Shown here: piece after piece, positions 24,421 through 36,266 of the stretch
Position numbering within the stretch: the stretch's first letter is position 1
How the letters are laid out: each line of letters starts with the position of its first letter
DNA from: Dioscorea cayenensis subsp. rotundata
Taxonomy: Eukaryota > Streptophyta > Magnoliopsida > Dioscoreales > Dioscoreaceae
DNA: 64,000 bases
Direction of reading: 5' to 3'
Assembly (NCBI RefSeq): GCF_009730915.1
Contig: NC_052487.1
Coordinates: 496,001 to 560,000 of the forward strand
Notes under the pieces: generated by a model
The model's database searches: none
What the model saw: the letters and a program-made list of their open reading frames with translations, nothing else
What the model was told of the DNA's origin: nothing
Program-made: the position numbers and the translations under genes

Positions 24421-25833
24421 GGGGAGATGAAGATGTGGAAATATTAATAGCGGAACTGATGAGTGTTTTTATAAGGAGACGGAGAAAGAGACTCACGATG
24501 GGGCGAGGGCGGTATGCTGCTCCGCTGGAAGAGGATAAAAAAGAGCGCCAAAAAAACAAAATTGAACGCATTTTCATGACCGCAATCATACCCCTTGGAA
24601 TTGGATTGGCATTCAGCGTGACATTGTGACAACCTCAAACTTGGAGTTGAGCCTTTTTCCCTAATCATTCCCGCTCCCAATTTCCCTCCAAAGGCCCGTC
24701 TTGCTTTAAGTCTGACTTGACCAAACATGTTTTTGAAAAAAATAGCTACACCATAGCTTGGAAAAAAAAAACATTTGGGAAAAAAGGTACAGCATGAAAT
24801 TCTAAAATTATGTTTGAGTTTTCCAACAACAAAGTTATTTTAATGTAAATATGTTAGTCTACATTCAACTAGGCAATAACCTTGTCACTAAGAGTTAAAC
24901 ACTTACTATATCGACGTGACCTCTAACTCTGATAAGAAACTATCTTTTCACACCATTCCATCCGTGAAAAACGGCTTGCAATAATTTGGCTTCTAATAAT
25001 TTGACTCGAGTCACCGATGCTAAACAAATAATCTCTGAAATTCTGATTCAGATCACCGAGTTTAAACAAATCATCTCTGATATTTTGTTTTAGTCATAGT
25101 AATTTGGAGATATATATTTCTGTCTACTATTAAAATGTATTTTGTCGAACCTCTTTGATTTTATGAACTATATTTTTGATAAATATCGATAATATCTGAT
25201 ATGATTTGTTTTTTTTTCTGAATTTTTTGAATTTCGCATGATCCCAATTATTTTTAGTGGGTTACTTATGGGGTTATCAAACTCATAATCTAGTTGTTGA
25301 CTTTTTTTTTTCAGATCAGGAGTAAATAGTTTGCCGGCCAATTAAGTGGGCTAGCAAGAGCTTGTGTTCTCGGTTTAAATGGGCTATCATTATATTTGTG
25401 TCAGTATGTGAATTTTGATTTAGAAAATCTCTTTATTTTGAACCTTCTTATATTCAGATTGTATCTGAAGTTATAATTTTGAATTTTATATTTTGGTTGT
25501 AAGACCATTTTTGAGGCCTTGCATGCCTACTGTGTTATGCACTATAAGTTTGCGCCTGTTTGTCGATGCACCGAGTCTGATGAACCGGGTTTGGGGTGTG
25601 GCACCTATATTCAAGCTTACCCATTAGGGCCATTACCTTAATACCTTAGGTGAACTATAGGACTCTTGGAGGCCTAATCTTGATGGTATAGCTCCCCCCT
25701 TACACTTAATAACAAATTTCATTTAAATTACACAAATAGCCCGCTTGATATATGAGAAAATTAACACTTTACAGAGAAAATAAAATCAATGAAACACTTT
25801 TAACATGTTTTGTTTATAGATGCACTATACAAG
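24421..25833. other. Intergenic DNA upstream of HFM1, no gene recognised
   Basis: The stretch contains the HFM1 promoter side and then AT-rich DNA with oligo-A/T runs. Two overlapping frames around 24400-24730, one on each strand, are purine/pyrimidine-rich and match no family I know. A GC-richer patch near 25550-25690 is unexplained and might be old retrotransposon sequence, but I see no diagnostic motif. Confidence 0.5.
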
Positions 25834-26261
25834 TAGGGGTGTAATCGATTGAGTTCGAGCCAAGTAGCAAGATACTTGAGCTCGAGCTCGATTGAAAACT
25901 CGTTGCTCGATACTCGGCTTAAGCTCGATTGAGTTTTATTTTTGTAGTTCGAGCTCGACTTGATACATAAATCGAGCTACTTAAGCTCCGTCAATTAAGC
26001 TTGATAAAAACTAATAAACTCGATTTGATAATAGATAATTTTATACTCAAACTCGATCTCAATTATATATATAAAACAAACTAATATATAATATATATGC
26101 ACACAAATACAACTACTTGATTAAGCTCGTGAGCACTCGTGTCAGGTATTAAGATGCTCAAACTCGGCTCGCTCGACTCAACCCTAAGAAAGTCGAGTTC
26201 AAGTTTTCCCCGAATCGAACTGGAGTAACTTGCAAGTAGCAGTGTATAATTTACAACCCTA
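25834..26261. mobile_element. Non-autonomous hAT-type MITE with 8-bp target duplication
   Basis: The element starts TAGGGGTGTAA and ends TTACAACCCTA, an imperfect terminal inverted repeat. It is flanked on both sides by TATACAAG (25826-25833 and 26262-26269), an exact 8-bp target-site duplication. TIRs of this kind with 8-bp duplications are typical of hAT elements. The 428-bp interior is rich in GAGCTCGA-like units (a CTCGAGCT-type pattern) and has no transposase, so it would depend on an enzyme encoded elsewhere. Confidence 0.8.
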
Positions 26262-27153
26262 TATACAAGTAGGTGATTCTTTTGTGATCACATTCCTTGT
26301 CACTTTAAAAAGTGATTCACATGGGAGGTGTGACAAAGATTGCAAACTGGGGTGCAAAAAGTGTGACAAGTACAAAATTCCCATATCAAACTCCCGCCCC
26401 CCTTTTCCTATAAAAGAAAGTCTCTCTCTAAGCCTAACATGTAACTATTGCTTTAATTTCTTTTTACTTTTGAGGAGTAAAATTTGAGCTATTATAGAGC
26501 TCCTGTTAGATTTACTAATGTCCATGCAAATGGTAAACTAAATTCAACCTCACATTTTCTCAACAAAGAGATTTCAATCAATCAGCTAACTCTTATCGGT
26601 AAGCCCTGTAGCTTCTTGGATTTTTTTTTTTTTTTTAGTTTGTTTTCTTTGCGCTTTTGATTTTGTTTAATTTGATTTTGATATTGGATTTTGATATGCA
26701 CTTCTTTTTTAGATGTAGATGGTTGATTTAATATTTAATTTAAATGATTTGGATAAATTGTCCCATTTAGTGGACAATTTAATTGTATCTTTTTTTTAAT
26801 CTTTGAACCCGAGGCTTGGGACAGGAAGCTTGTCAACAACTAGGACATTAATTTCATCTTTTGGGATTTGAAGCGGTTAAGGGTTTTTCCGTTGTGAGCA
26901 TGCTATTTTTTCATCCAAATCTCTTATTCGATATGCCGGATATGCATTAAAAGTATATGCCGGATATGCATAAAAGTATGATATGAGCTTATTATGCCAC
27001 TTTGTGCACCAAAGGGCTTTATATGTTTTTGGTTTATTAATTATTGGATTCCGAAGCAACCTCATCGGATCAAATGACAAATTTGAGTGTGTTCATATTA
27101 AATGGTTGAATTAACCTTACATATATTTAAATAACAACTTTCATGAGGCAGCA
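26262..27153. other. AT-rich intergenic DNA with a short tandem repeat
   Basis: No gene was recognised. Around 26932-26981 the segment ATATGCCGGATATGCAT plus AAAAGTAT is present twice in tandem with one base of difference. A short frame at 26230-26487 overlaps the hAT element end and has no family resemblance. Confidence 0.5.
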
Positions 27154-27163
27154 ATCTTTGAAA

Positions 27164-28507
27164 GGGACGACTTAGCTGGAGTGCAATGGGTGGAGTTGGT
27201 GTAGTTACCAATAACATGATGACATGTGTCCCACTTATAACTAGTATCTAAACTTTAGTTTTCATTTCCTCCGTTAATTCTTCTCTCCCCCGTTAGCTTT
27301 AATTGCTTCTCGAGATTCCACAAACAAGAAAGGGCACACTTCTTTCCCACTCTCTTCTCTTCCATCTTTCTTCATTTTGTTAATAAAAAAATATCATTAG
27401 TAATTGAATTAGTTATACTAATCTCCATCAAACAAACTCAACCATATCATAACAAAAAAAAAATATCAACAAGTAAATCAATTAATCTACTCCACTCACT
27501 CCCTGGTCTTCATTCCAATAATTTTTTTTAAAAAAAAACAACCATATTATAACAAAAGATCATGAGACATCACACAAACACGTTTAATTTAAACTGCATG
27601 TCTCTTTATAGATTAGCTATGAGAAAACATAAAATATGTTGTTAAACTTAATAAAAAAAAAACATTTTACTGATGAAAAATAGATCACCTTGTCATCATA
27701 TAATTAGATAATAATTTGAAATAGAACATTTGTTTATCATAATCACCACATTCTTTAGTCTCCAACCAAATAAAGACCAACTATATCATAACCAAAACAA
27801 AAAAACAAAAAGAATAACTGAATATGATTCATTCTTCAGTGAATCATATTCAGTTACATCCATCTCATCTTGATAAGTACACCTTTTGAATCTAATTGCT
27901 TAATGTAATCAACATTACTTATGTTGGGAAGCTTGTTCAGTCAACAAGGAGTTCACACATGAAGATGACTCCTGCAATAAAATTCCAAAAAAATAAACAT
28001 AAAAATTATTCCCAAAGTTATAATACAATTAGTAGTATAAGTAGTAATAAGACAACCAATAAATACAAAATTTACTAGTAATAGATACCTCCATTCATCA
28101 ATAAATTTTGAAAGAGATGTTTCAGCTTTACCTTCAAATTTGAATCTTCTTAGTTGATCCTTTAGCTTGGGTTTAAGAACAGAGAGGATTTGGATTATTG
28201 GTTTTTTCGTGCTAATTTTTTTTTTTGGACAGGTTTAAAAGCATAAGAAAAAAACATATTATTGACACAATTGGAGGGAGAAGAAGAGAAGAATGAGGAA
28301 AGGTAGAAGTTCAAGAACTAAGAGAAGATAGTGGGAAAGAAGTGTGCCCTTTCTTGTTTGTAGAATCTCGAGAAGCAATTAAAGCTAACGGGAGAGAAGA
28401 GTTAAACAGAGGAAATGAAAACTAAAGTTTAGATATTAGTTATTATGTCATCATGTTATTGGTAACTACACCAACTCCACCCATTGCACTTCAGCTAAGT
28501 CGTGCCC
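27164..28507. mobile_element. Mutator-like non-autonomous element (MULE-type, long TIRs, 10-bp TSD)
   Basis: The two ends form inverted repeats about 200 bp long (about 27164-27365 and 28325-28507), each beginning GGG, one or two variable bases, then CGACTTAGCTG. The flanks carry the same 10 bp, ATCTTTGAAA (27154-27163 and 28508-28517), so the boundaries are firm. Long TIRs with 9-11-bp target duplications are characteristic of Mutator-like elements. The 1344-bp body has no transposase and no recognisable captured gene. It is AT-rich, with several AACCATAT(C/T)ATAAC-like repeats and a strong internal hairpin. It inserted into intergenic DNA between HFM1 and the MORC gene. The TIRs still match over most of their length, which suggests a fairly recent insertion (inference). 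Confidence 0.85.
27815..27856. repeat. Perfect 17-bp hairpin inside the Mutator-like element
   Basis: TAACTGAATATGATTCA at 27815-27831 is followed, after an 8-base loop (27832-27839), by its exact reverse complement at 27840-27856. No T-run follows, so it is not a typical terminator. Confidence 0.9.
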
Positions 28508-28750
28508 ATCTTTGAAAAGTGATTCCAGTGACAATTTCCCTGCAAAGCAACCCCAAAAACTCATGTGCAAGGCACTTCAAAGAGTGATTTCTACAAAATT
28601 AGGGACTAAAAAATTTTGCAAATGAGCAACCACCAAACTTGAAATTTATCACTTTGTTATTACGAGAGAAATGATCCCATTAACTATGTTTCATGGTAAT
28701 TATGACAAAACTAAGATATGACTCATCTCACCTGTTATATTACCTCAACT

Positions 28751-29027
28751 GGGCGTTCATTTCAAGAAAAGCGGGGAAGTGAGGAGAAGTGGTCTGACTT
28801 TCCCCACTTCTGGTGTTCATTTGTGCTGACCACTTCCCTCACTTTAGTATTTTTTTTAACTAAAAGTTGGGGAAGTGAGTCAATCTATAAAAACTAACTT
28901 CTTTTTATTTCTAAAGTTTTTTTGAACTCATAGAATTTCATCCAGAAGTGATATCACTTCTCCCACTTCAGAGAAGTGACACTTCTCGCTTCCTGACTTC
29001 CCTTCACTTACAAATGAAATGAACACT
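28751..29027. mobile_element. Possible small foldback MITE
   Basis: The left end has GGGCGTTCATTTC and the right end GAAATGAACACTG, which are inverted but imperfect copies. GGGAAGTGAG/GAGAAGTG-type units inside also recur in both orientations. I could not find a convincing target-site duplication, so both the boundaries and the superfamily are uncertain. Confidence 0.4.
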
Positions 29028-31130
29028 GATGTAACAATTTTTTAATATTATTACCAATCTATTCTTATATTATATAATAAATAAAAAATAATTTTTATAA
29101 ATCCATTGTTAAGATTGATCCACGTCTTAGTTATATGTTAGTTACCACTAAATGGAGTTGGATTATTTTTCTTTTTTTAATTAAAGATAAGTTATTTTTA
29201 TCTTTATCTTTATTTTTATTCCTGGGAAAAGTTTTTGAGAGAAAACGTAAGGGGCTATGTGAAAAATAACGTGCTATTGAAATATTTAAAATAACTTTTT
29301 TTAAAAAAAAAAATTAAAAGAAAAGTTTTTTCTTTTCTTTCAAATTTTTTTAAAAAATAGATAAATTATATGATTTGATAATATTTTAAATAAATTTATC
29401 CAGATTACAATTCTACTTAAAATAACTTTTTTAAAAAAAAAAGATAAATTATATAACTTGATAATACTTTAAATAAATTTATTTAGATCAGTGAATAGAT
29501 CGGCGATATTTTGATAGTAAGATTCAATTTCACGTAGCGCTGTTTATAATTTTAATAATTTTTTTAAAAAATTTCATAGAAAATGTGACTTTTTCTAAAA
29601 AAAAATTGATGCAATCAAACAACAAATGAGGGTTTTCCCATGAAAAATGTTTCATTTTCCGTGAAAAATAAGATCAATCAAACAACAAAATCTGAATTTT
29701 CTATGGAAAATTTTTGATTTTCTAGCTATAAAATAATACCAATCAAACGACTATTTTTTTTATTTTCCATGTAAAATTTTTCCATGAAAAAATTTTCTTT
29801 TCCAGCCATTTTCCATGTTGCCAATCAAACACAGCCTAAAAGAAAATGATTCAACATTTTCCAAGTCAAAATCACATCAGGTGTGCAAAGGATTATTTAC
29901 TTATATATTATTGTGCATTTAAGCTTGACTTTAATTAAGAGATGACTTATTTTAAGTTTTAATTAAGGATATGTTTATCCAATAAATAGTATTAATTATA
30001 GCTTTAAAGACATTAAATTAGATAAGATAGACTTTTTGTTGAGAGTAATCCAGATTTGATACAAAATTATCATTTATCTCTGCATAAATGATCAGAGGAT
30101 TGGGCCAAGATAACTAGGTAAAATCTATGAAAACTACACACTATCCCTCTCTCTTTGTTGCTCTTCCATGGAGACATGATATTTTTCCTTTGGTAAGAGG
30201 AGGAGAAATTACCATTTTGAGTAAACATTGAAGCAAGGTGCTCCCTTATTTCACAGTTATTTTATTTTATTGTATTTTGCTTTATTTTTTATTTTATTAT
30301 ATTTGCTTTATTTTTTATTTTATTTTTTGAGAAATGCCAACAATTCATGTATTTTGACTTTGAATAATAAAAGTCTTATTTTTTAAATGAAATAATTTAT
30401 TTTTATAAATAGTTTTATAGTTTCTTAGTAGTTGTATATTGTTAATCAGAACTTTCAAGCTATAAACCAATTGTTTATTATTCCCTATTTTTGTGTTTGT
30501 TTGGGGAGACTTGCAAATCCTTATATATTTGGAAAATTTTAGAAGATATGGAACATAGCTATTAAGGTGATTATAAAATGGGAAACAAGATCAAATGCAA
30601 TTATAGTTTAATTAATGGAAGGAGATAGAGAGGGGATCTCCTAACTATCTCTGTTGGATCTTCAACATATAGTTATTCAATGTGGCTATAAATTATAATC
30701 AATAATGCAAACCTCACTTAGAAAGTATTTTGATCTCAAGATCATTTAATAGGATCCCGAGATTTTAGGAGAAATCTAAAATTAGGTGGAGATAATAAAA
30801 AATATTCTATCCTATCGTTTTTATCATATTCAATTAATTTTATTTTTTAAAAAAACAAATTTTATGATTTAATTTTTTGTTTTATATAAATATTAATAAT
30901 TTATAAATTTCACCTCTAAGTAAAGGTGGTAATAAAACAAAAACTTTAAAATTTTAATATAAATATTTATTAGCTATAATAAATTTTTTAACAATATAGA
31001 CAAACCATGCCAAATATATATATATGATTATTATTATTATAATATCTCACCTCAGTCACCTATATTTTAAGAAGGAGTTGAATTTGTCCACGGGGAAGTT
31101 GGGCTGGGCTGGTGGAACTGTGATATTGGG
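29028..31130. other. Very AT-rich intergenic DNA with degenerate repeats
   Basis: No gene was recognised. Between about 29611 and 29840 the octamer AATCAAAC occurs four times at roughly 65-80-bp spacing, separated by TTTTCCATG/GAAAAA-type segments: a degenerate tandem array ending in CCAATCAAACACAGCC, a sequence typical of plant MITE ends. The rest is poly-A/T-rich sequence. Confidence 0.45.
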
Positions 31131-32827
31131 CCATAAAGGCAGTATTCAATCGCGTTTTCCCAACTAGCGGCGTAATCTTCGTCTATAAGAAACAGCTGCG
31201 GATTTCCAACGCACAGCTGTCACCCACCCACTATGGCCCAGCATAGCAACCAGGCCCCCCCTCTTTTTGGCATTTTTCCAAAACTGTAGGGGTTACTTTT
31301 CATTGTTACCATTTTATTTATTTATTTATTATTCGGGATTTTAAAATTTTTTCTATATATATATATATATATTTTATTCAATTTTCGTCATTATATATAC
31401 CCAACATCCCCATCACTTTTGCCTTATGTGTTATTTATTTATATTATTTTTTCATTAGGGAATCTCTGTTCTCCTCCGGACCTGGTAGTCCCAATTCTCA
31501 CTACTCAGCTATTTTGGTATGATTTTTGATTTAAGTTTTGGTTTGGGATGGATGATGTGGAGGTTGTTTTTGAAGCAATGTTTTGGTTTTTGATTGTGAT
31601 TGAGTAGTATGGGAAGGAAGGATTTATATAACCGACTTCAAATAGGTGGTATTAACCGCTTGTTAATGTTGTTTGTTTGTTTTAAATAATTTCTTTTTTT
31701 TCATTGATTATTGTCATTTCAATCATTTTTTATTCTAGTTGTTTCTCTTCTTCTTCTTCATTCGGAGCCTCATTGGGGAGTAGGGAGTGCTTAAAACCAC
31801 TCCATTAATGGGCATGATTTTAGCTCGCCACATAATTGTGGTGGTGGTGGTGGTGGTGGTGGTGGTGGAAACCATTATTCTTAATGTTCCACATTTTGGT
31901 GTGAGGTGTTTGTTATAGAAAACTGTGATTTTCACTCTTTGGAGAGTTGAAAAGAGATTTGTTTTTTGAGTTAAGGGTGTGTTTGGTTGGACTTGGGAGT
32001 TGGGAGGGATCTGCAGCTTAAGGATTTCACAATTCTTAAAAGTCTGGGCTTGATCCCAAAATAATAAAATAAAAAAAATTGTATCTGCAAATCCTTTTCA
32101 TCTCCAAAATAACCAACCACAAGGGACCACTTCCCAATAGTTGCGAGGACAATTTGCTCTTCCAGTGACTGTCGTGCTTGTAAGCGCGTATATAAACAAA
32201 ATATAGGATGGTTGTGTTGTGTAGTCACTCACCATTCTTCTTTAGTAGTCAATTGTGAAGTCAGTGAAGTATAGAAAGGTTTAACTTATATATACATGTT
32301 TACATGTAAATTTGCTGCAGAAATATACATCTTTGAACCTCGACAAGGCTCTGTTGTATTATTGGTGGATACTAGGTAGTGCTGGGCACTCAAAATATAT
32401 TTATTCAGTTTCATTACCTTGTTCGATTGTATTGTGTTGTTTTTTTTTTGTCAAATGTGAAGAGCCTATTGCCAAAATCTGCTGTTTGTTTGGTTGTAAA
32501 AAAAAAATTAGCATTACTTACAGTCCTTCTTTGATTTCTTAACTGCTATCCAATTGTGATTGTCACTGATATAAATATAGGCAACCTTAGGAGACTACGA
32601 TCTCAGTGATGTTATGCTTGAAATCTTTATTGATGGTGCTTGTTATGGATTAATCAGTATGCAATTGAATATCTGCTTCATTGGTTTGTAGATAAGCTGG
32701 TAATTTGCAATTATGCCAATAATCCTTACTCAGATGTCTGTCTTTGCAAATGACTTATTGTTCACATTATACCTCTCTTGAGGATGTTTGTTACATACAT
32801 ATATATGTGCATTGTGCAGGCTATGAG
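31131..32827 (+). promoter_or_regulatory. MORC gene promoter and 5' leader
   Basis: Base composition changes at about 31080-31260 from AT-rich DNA to a mixed, GC-richer stretch that could be the promoter. The first coding exon begins only after a TGTGCAG acceptor at about 32819, so at least one leader intron must precede it. A (GGT)n microsatellite lies at about 31838-31867. The open frames inside (31735-31935, 31971-32228 and 32312-32542) have no family match. Confidence 0.4.
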
Positions 32828-35800
32828 ATGAACTTGGCAGAGATCATTGACTTATGTGATGATGATGATGAAACTGAAGTAAAAGATGCAAGAGGTGCAT
32901 CTATTTTACATTTAGGTTTAATCAAGGAAAAGGCAAGATCTGCAATTGCAATTCACCAAGCAGATTTTGGAGATTATACTGTTAGAGAAGTTTTCGCTCC
33001 AGTGGAAAGTTTGAATATTCCGAATGGTTTCTTGGCTACAGGCCAATTAGCTCATTCAGCCAATGGAGTTGACTTTGAAACTTCCTTACCTGGTTCTGCG
33101 CCACTTTGCAGACAATTTTGGATTGCTGGAGACTATGAACCTGTGATACCTTTTGGACCGACCTATGATGGTATATCATTTTCATACTAATTTCCAATAA
33201 TACAAAATTTGAAGATCCTTTAATTCCCCCAGCCTCAAAGCTTCCCTTATCAATTTATTTGTATTTTTTTTTTATTTTTATGTCATTCCAGTTTCATTAA
33301 CATTTTTATAAGTTTCTATTTGTTGTTTTGCTCCTCAGATGGCCAAAATCGAATGCAAGTACATCCTAAGTTTCTTCATTCAAATGCTACATCACATAAA
33401 TGGGCTTTTGGTGGTGTGCAAAAAGTTTTTTCCTTATCTATTTTGTTTAATCTTTTTGACTCATGTATCTTCAATGTGATTCATGTGTGCCCAATTTTTA
33501 TGTTGCAGCCATAGCCGAGTTGCTAGACAATGCATTGGATGAGGTAGTTAAAAAATATCTTGTGAAAGTTGAAAAGGCACTCTGGAAAATTACTTTATAT
33601 GATTTTGGCTGTTAAATAGACTGTTGCAATTATCTAGTACCATAGTTGATATGTACCTCAATTAAGCAACATAATCGCCTGTGCTTCTGATTGGTTTCTA
33701 ATTTTCAGGTGCATAATGGGGCCACATTTGTTGCTCTAGATAAAAACATAAATCCACAAAATGGAAGTCCAGCCTTGCTGATAAGAGGTATATTGTACCC
33801 TTTTGGTTTTGGAGCGACAAAGAGGTCTCATGTTCTGAATATTTCCTTTTGTTTTACTTTATAATTTCTTACTGATTTAAATATTTCATGTGAATTTTGA
33901 AAATTAGATGATGGAGGTGGAATGGACCCAGGATCACTGCGGCGTTGCATGAGCTTTGGATTTTCAAATAAACTTTTAGATTCTTCGATTGGCCAGTGTA
34001 TGGGTCATCCACTTCTCATTTCTGTTTATTTATTTTTATTTTACTGATGGGTGGAACTTTTGTCCAGATGGAAATGGTTTCAAGACCAGCACCATGCGAC
34101 TAGGTGCAGATGTAGTTGTATTTAGCCGCAGTATGAGCCAAGGGTCAGTTGATGTTCTTATTAGCTGCTAAATGTTGCATGATGTTTGCCATGGAGTCAA
34201 TATGACCAGCTCATGTCCATGAATTTGAAAATCTGTTAGTGTGTTTCAAGTCACTAATCCACTGATATCTTCTCCTCTCTGTCAGGACTCAAAGTGTTGG
34301 TATCCTTTCGTACACCTCTCTGAGGCAAATTGGTTGTGATGATGTAATTGTTCCTGTGGTAAGCTTGCTATTGCCTTTCTTTTATGTTAGGAAATATTCT
34401 TTCCTTTTGTTTTGTTACTTGTATAACAGGCTAACAGCATTTTGAGCTTCTTGGAATGTCCTGAAGGATTTTGCTTTGCTGCAGGTTGACTATAAGTTTG
34501 ATCCAGTGACTGGTGAATATGGGATGTTAGCTTGTTATAGCCAAAAGAAGTTCACTTCTAATTTATCTCTTCTATTGAAATGGTCTCCCTATTCTACAGA
34601 AGGTGAATTGTTGAAGCAGGTAAAAAAGCAACCAATATCTTCATCTTAAATAACCACTATTTACTATTCATGTATATTCCAAGTCCCGAGCTCATTAGCA
34701 CTTTGAATTTAACAAGCAGTTTGAAGACATAGGATCTCATGGCACAAAGATTGTCATCTTCAATCTATGGAATAATGATGATGGAGAGATGGAGCTTGAT
34801 TTCGAATCTGATGCAAAGGTAAGCATTTCTCATCTTTTGCTCTTATAGGACTTGCCAGCTCTGGTTGAAATATCTTTTTGCATGTTCAGGCCATTTTATG
34901 GGCTTCTTAAATAATGCTTTGTGATGAAAAAATCCAATGAATATGATTTTTTTTTTTTTTAATGATTATTGAACTTCTCTTGTCTACTATTTCTATTTAT
35001 TGAAGGACCTCAAAAGGAAAATGTGAAAATTGCAAATAATTAAGTTCATTCTCTAGTTATGCCACAGTATGCTCACCTAAATACTATGAATGAATCAACT
35101 TAATTTTGCTTGTTTTTGAGTAGGATGTGATGATTAGCGGTGGACATAAAATGCTGCCGTCAAAAACTGTTTCAAAAATACAAAAGCAGAAATATGTCGC
35201 AACTCAATTATGGTATTCTCTTCGAGTAAGTCTTGACATCATAACTGCATTTAAAAAAAAAAAAACAGTCACTTATGTATTGATTCATATTTTATTTGAC
35301 AGGCTTATTCATCCATCTTATATCTGCATTTACCGATGAACTTTAGGATTATTTTGCGTGGTCATGTTGTTGACCCTCATTACATTGTGAATGATCTCAA
35401 ATTCCGTGAAGGTATCAAGTATAGACCACAACTCTTGGGGAACATGGAGGTTTGTCCTGTTATATCTTTTAGTAGTAATGGTTATCTTGTTTGGCTCTTT
35501 CAATTGATTTGATCACCCTTTTCATTCGTTTCATCTGAGTAGCAGTCTAGGGTTCTTTTCCTTCTTGCTTAACCATATGCATGTTTTTCAAAACTCCATT
35601 GTGCTCTTTTTCTCTCAGATATTTGCTGGTCTAATTTTTTAGGTTACTCTTTAGTTTAGATAATTTCTGTTTCTATTTCAACGGTCAGTCTATCTTAGCA
35701 TATGCTAGTGGATCAGTTGATCTGAAATTAGATCAATTAATTTAAAATTCAGTTTGTGATGTTAAGATTCATCATGTTATCTGTTCTAAGCTCTTTCTTA

Positions 35801-36235
35801 AGCCATAGTTCTGAGAAGGCAGTGTGAAATGTTAGTAAAACAAATTTCTATTACTCAAGGCTTATGTTCTGTGCTAAGTCTTTCTTCTTACCTTTTGAAT
35901 ATACAAGTTTGGCTCTCTCATTATTAGCTTAAGCTTTTTTGTTGAAATGTGTCCAGAAATGTGTTTAGTTTGCTTCTAGCAACTTTGAGCACATGTGTTC
36001 TGATAGAAAAGAAAAACTGAATTTGCTTGCCTAAAAACCTCTGCCTTTGTCACATTTGCTGATATTTTGTTTTCACCATGCCTTTTGCTTTTGTTTTATG
36101 TTTCAGGGTGAGATCAACACCATTATTGGGTACTTGGAAGGCTCCCCAAATATTGATGTTCATGGTTTTAATATATATCACAAAAACCGGCTCATATTGG
36201 TGAGAGTTGCATTCCCTTCGCACCTCCTCCTCCCT

Positions 36236-36266
<31 letters not shown>

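Noticed and set aside
24399-24728. Overlapping frames on both strands upstream of HFM1
   Set aside because: No family resemblance; the composition looks like the purine/pyrimidine-rich leader of HFM1.
27896-28078. 60-codon frame inside the Mutator-like element as captured host gene or transposase
   Set aside because: Its composition is AT-driven (Asn/Lys/Ser), and it has no DDE or zinc-finger motif.
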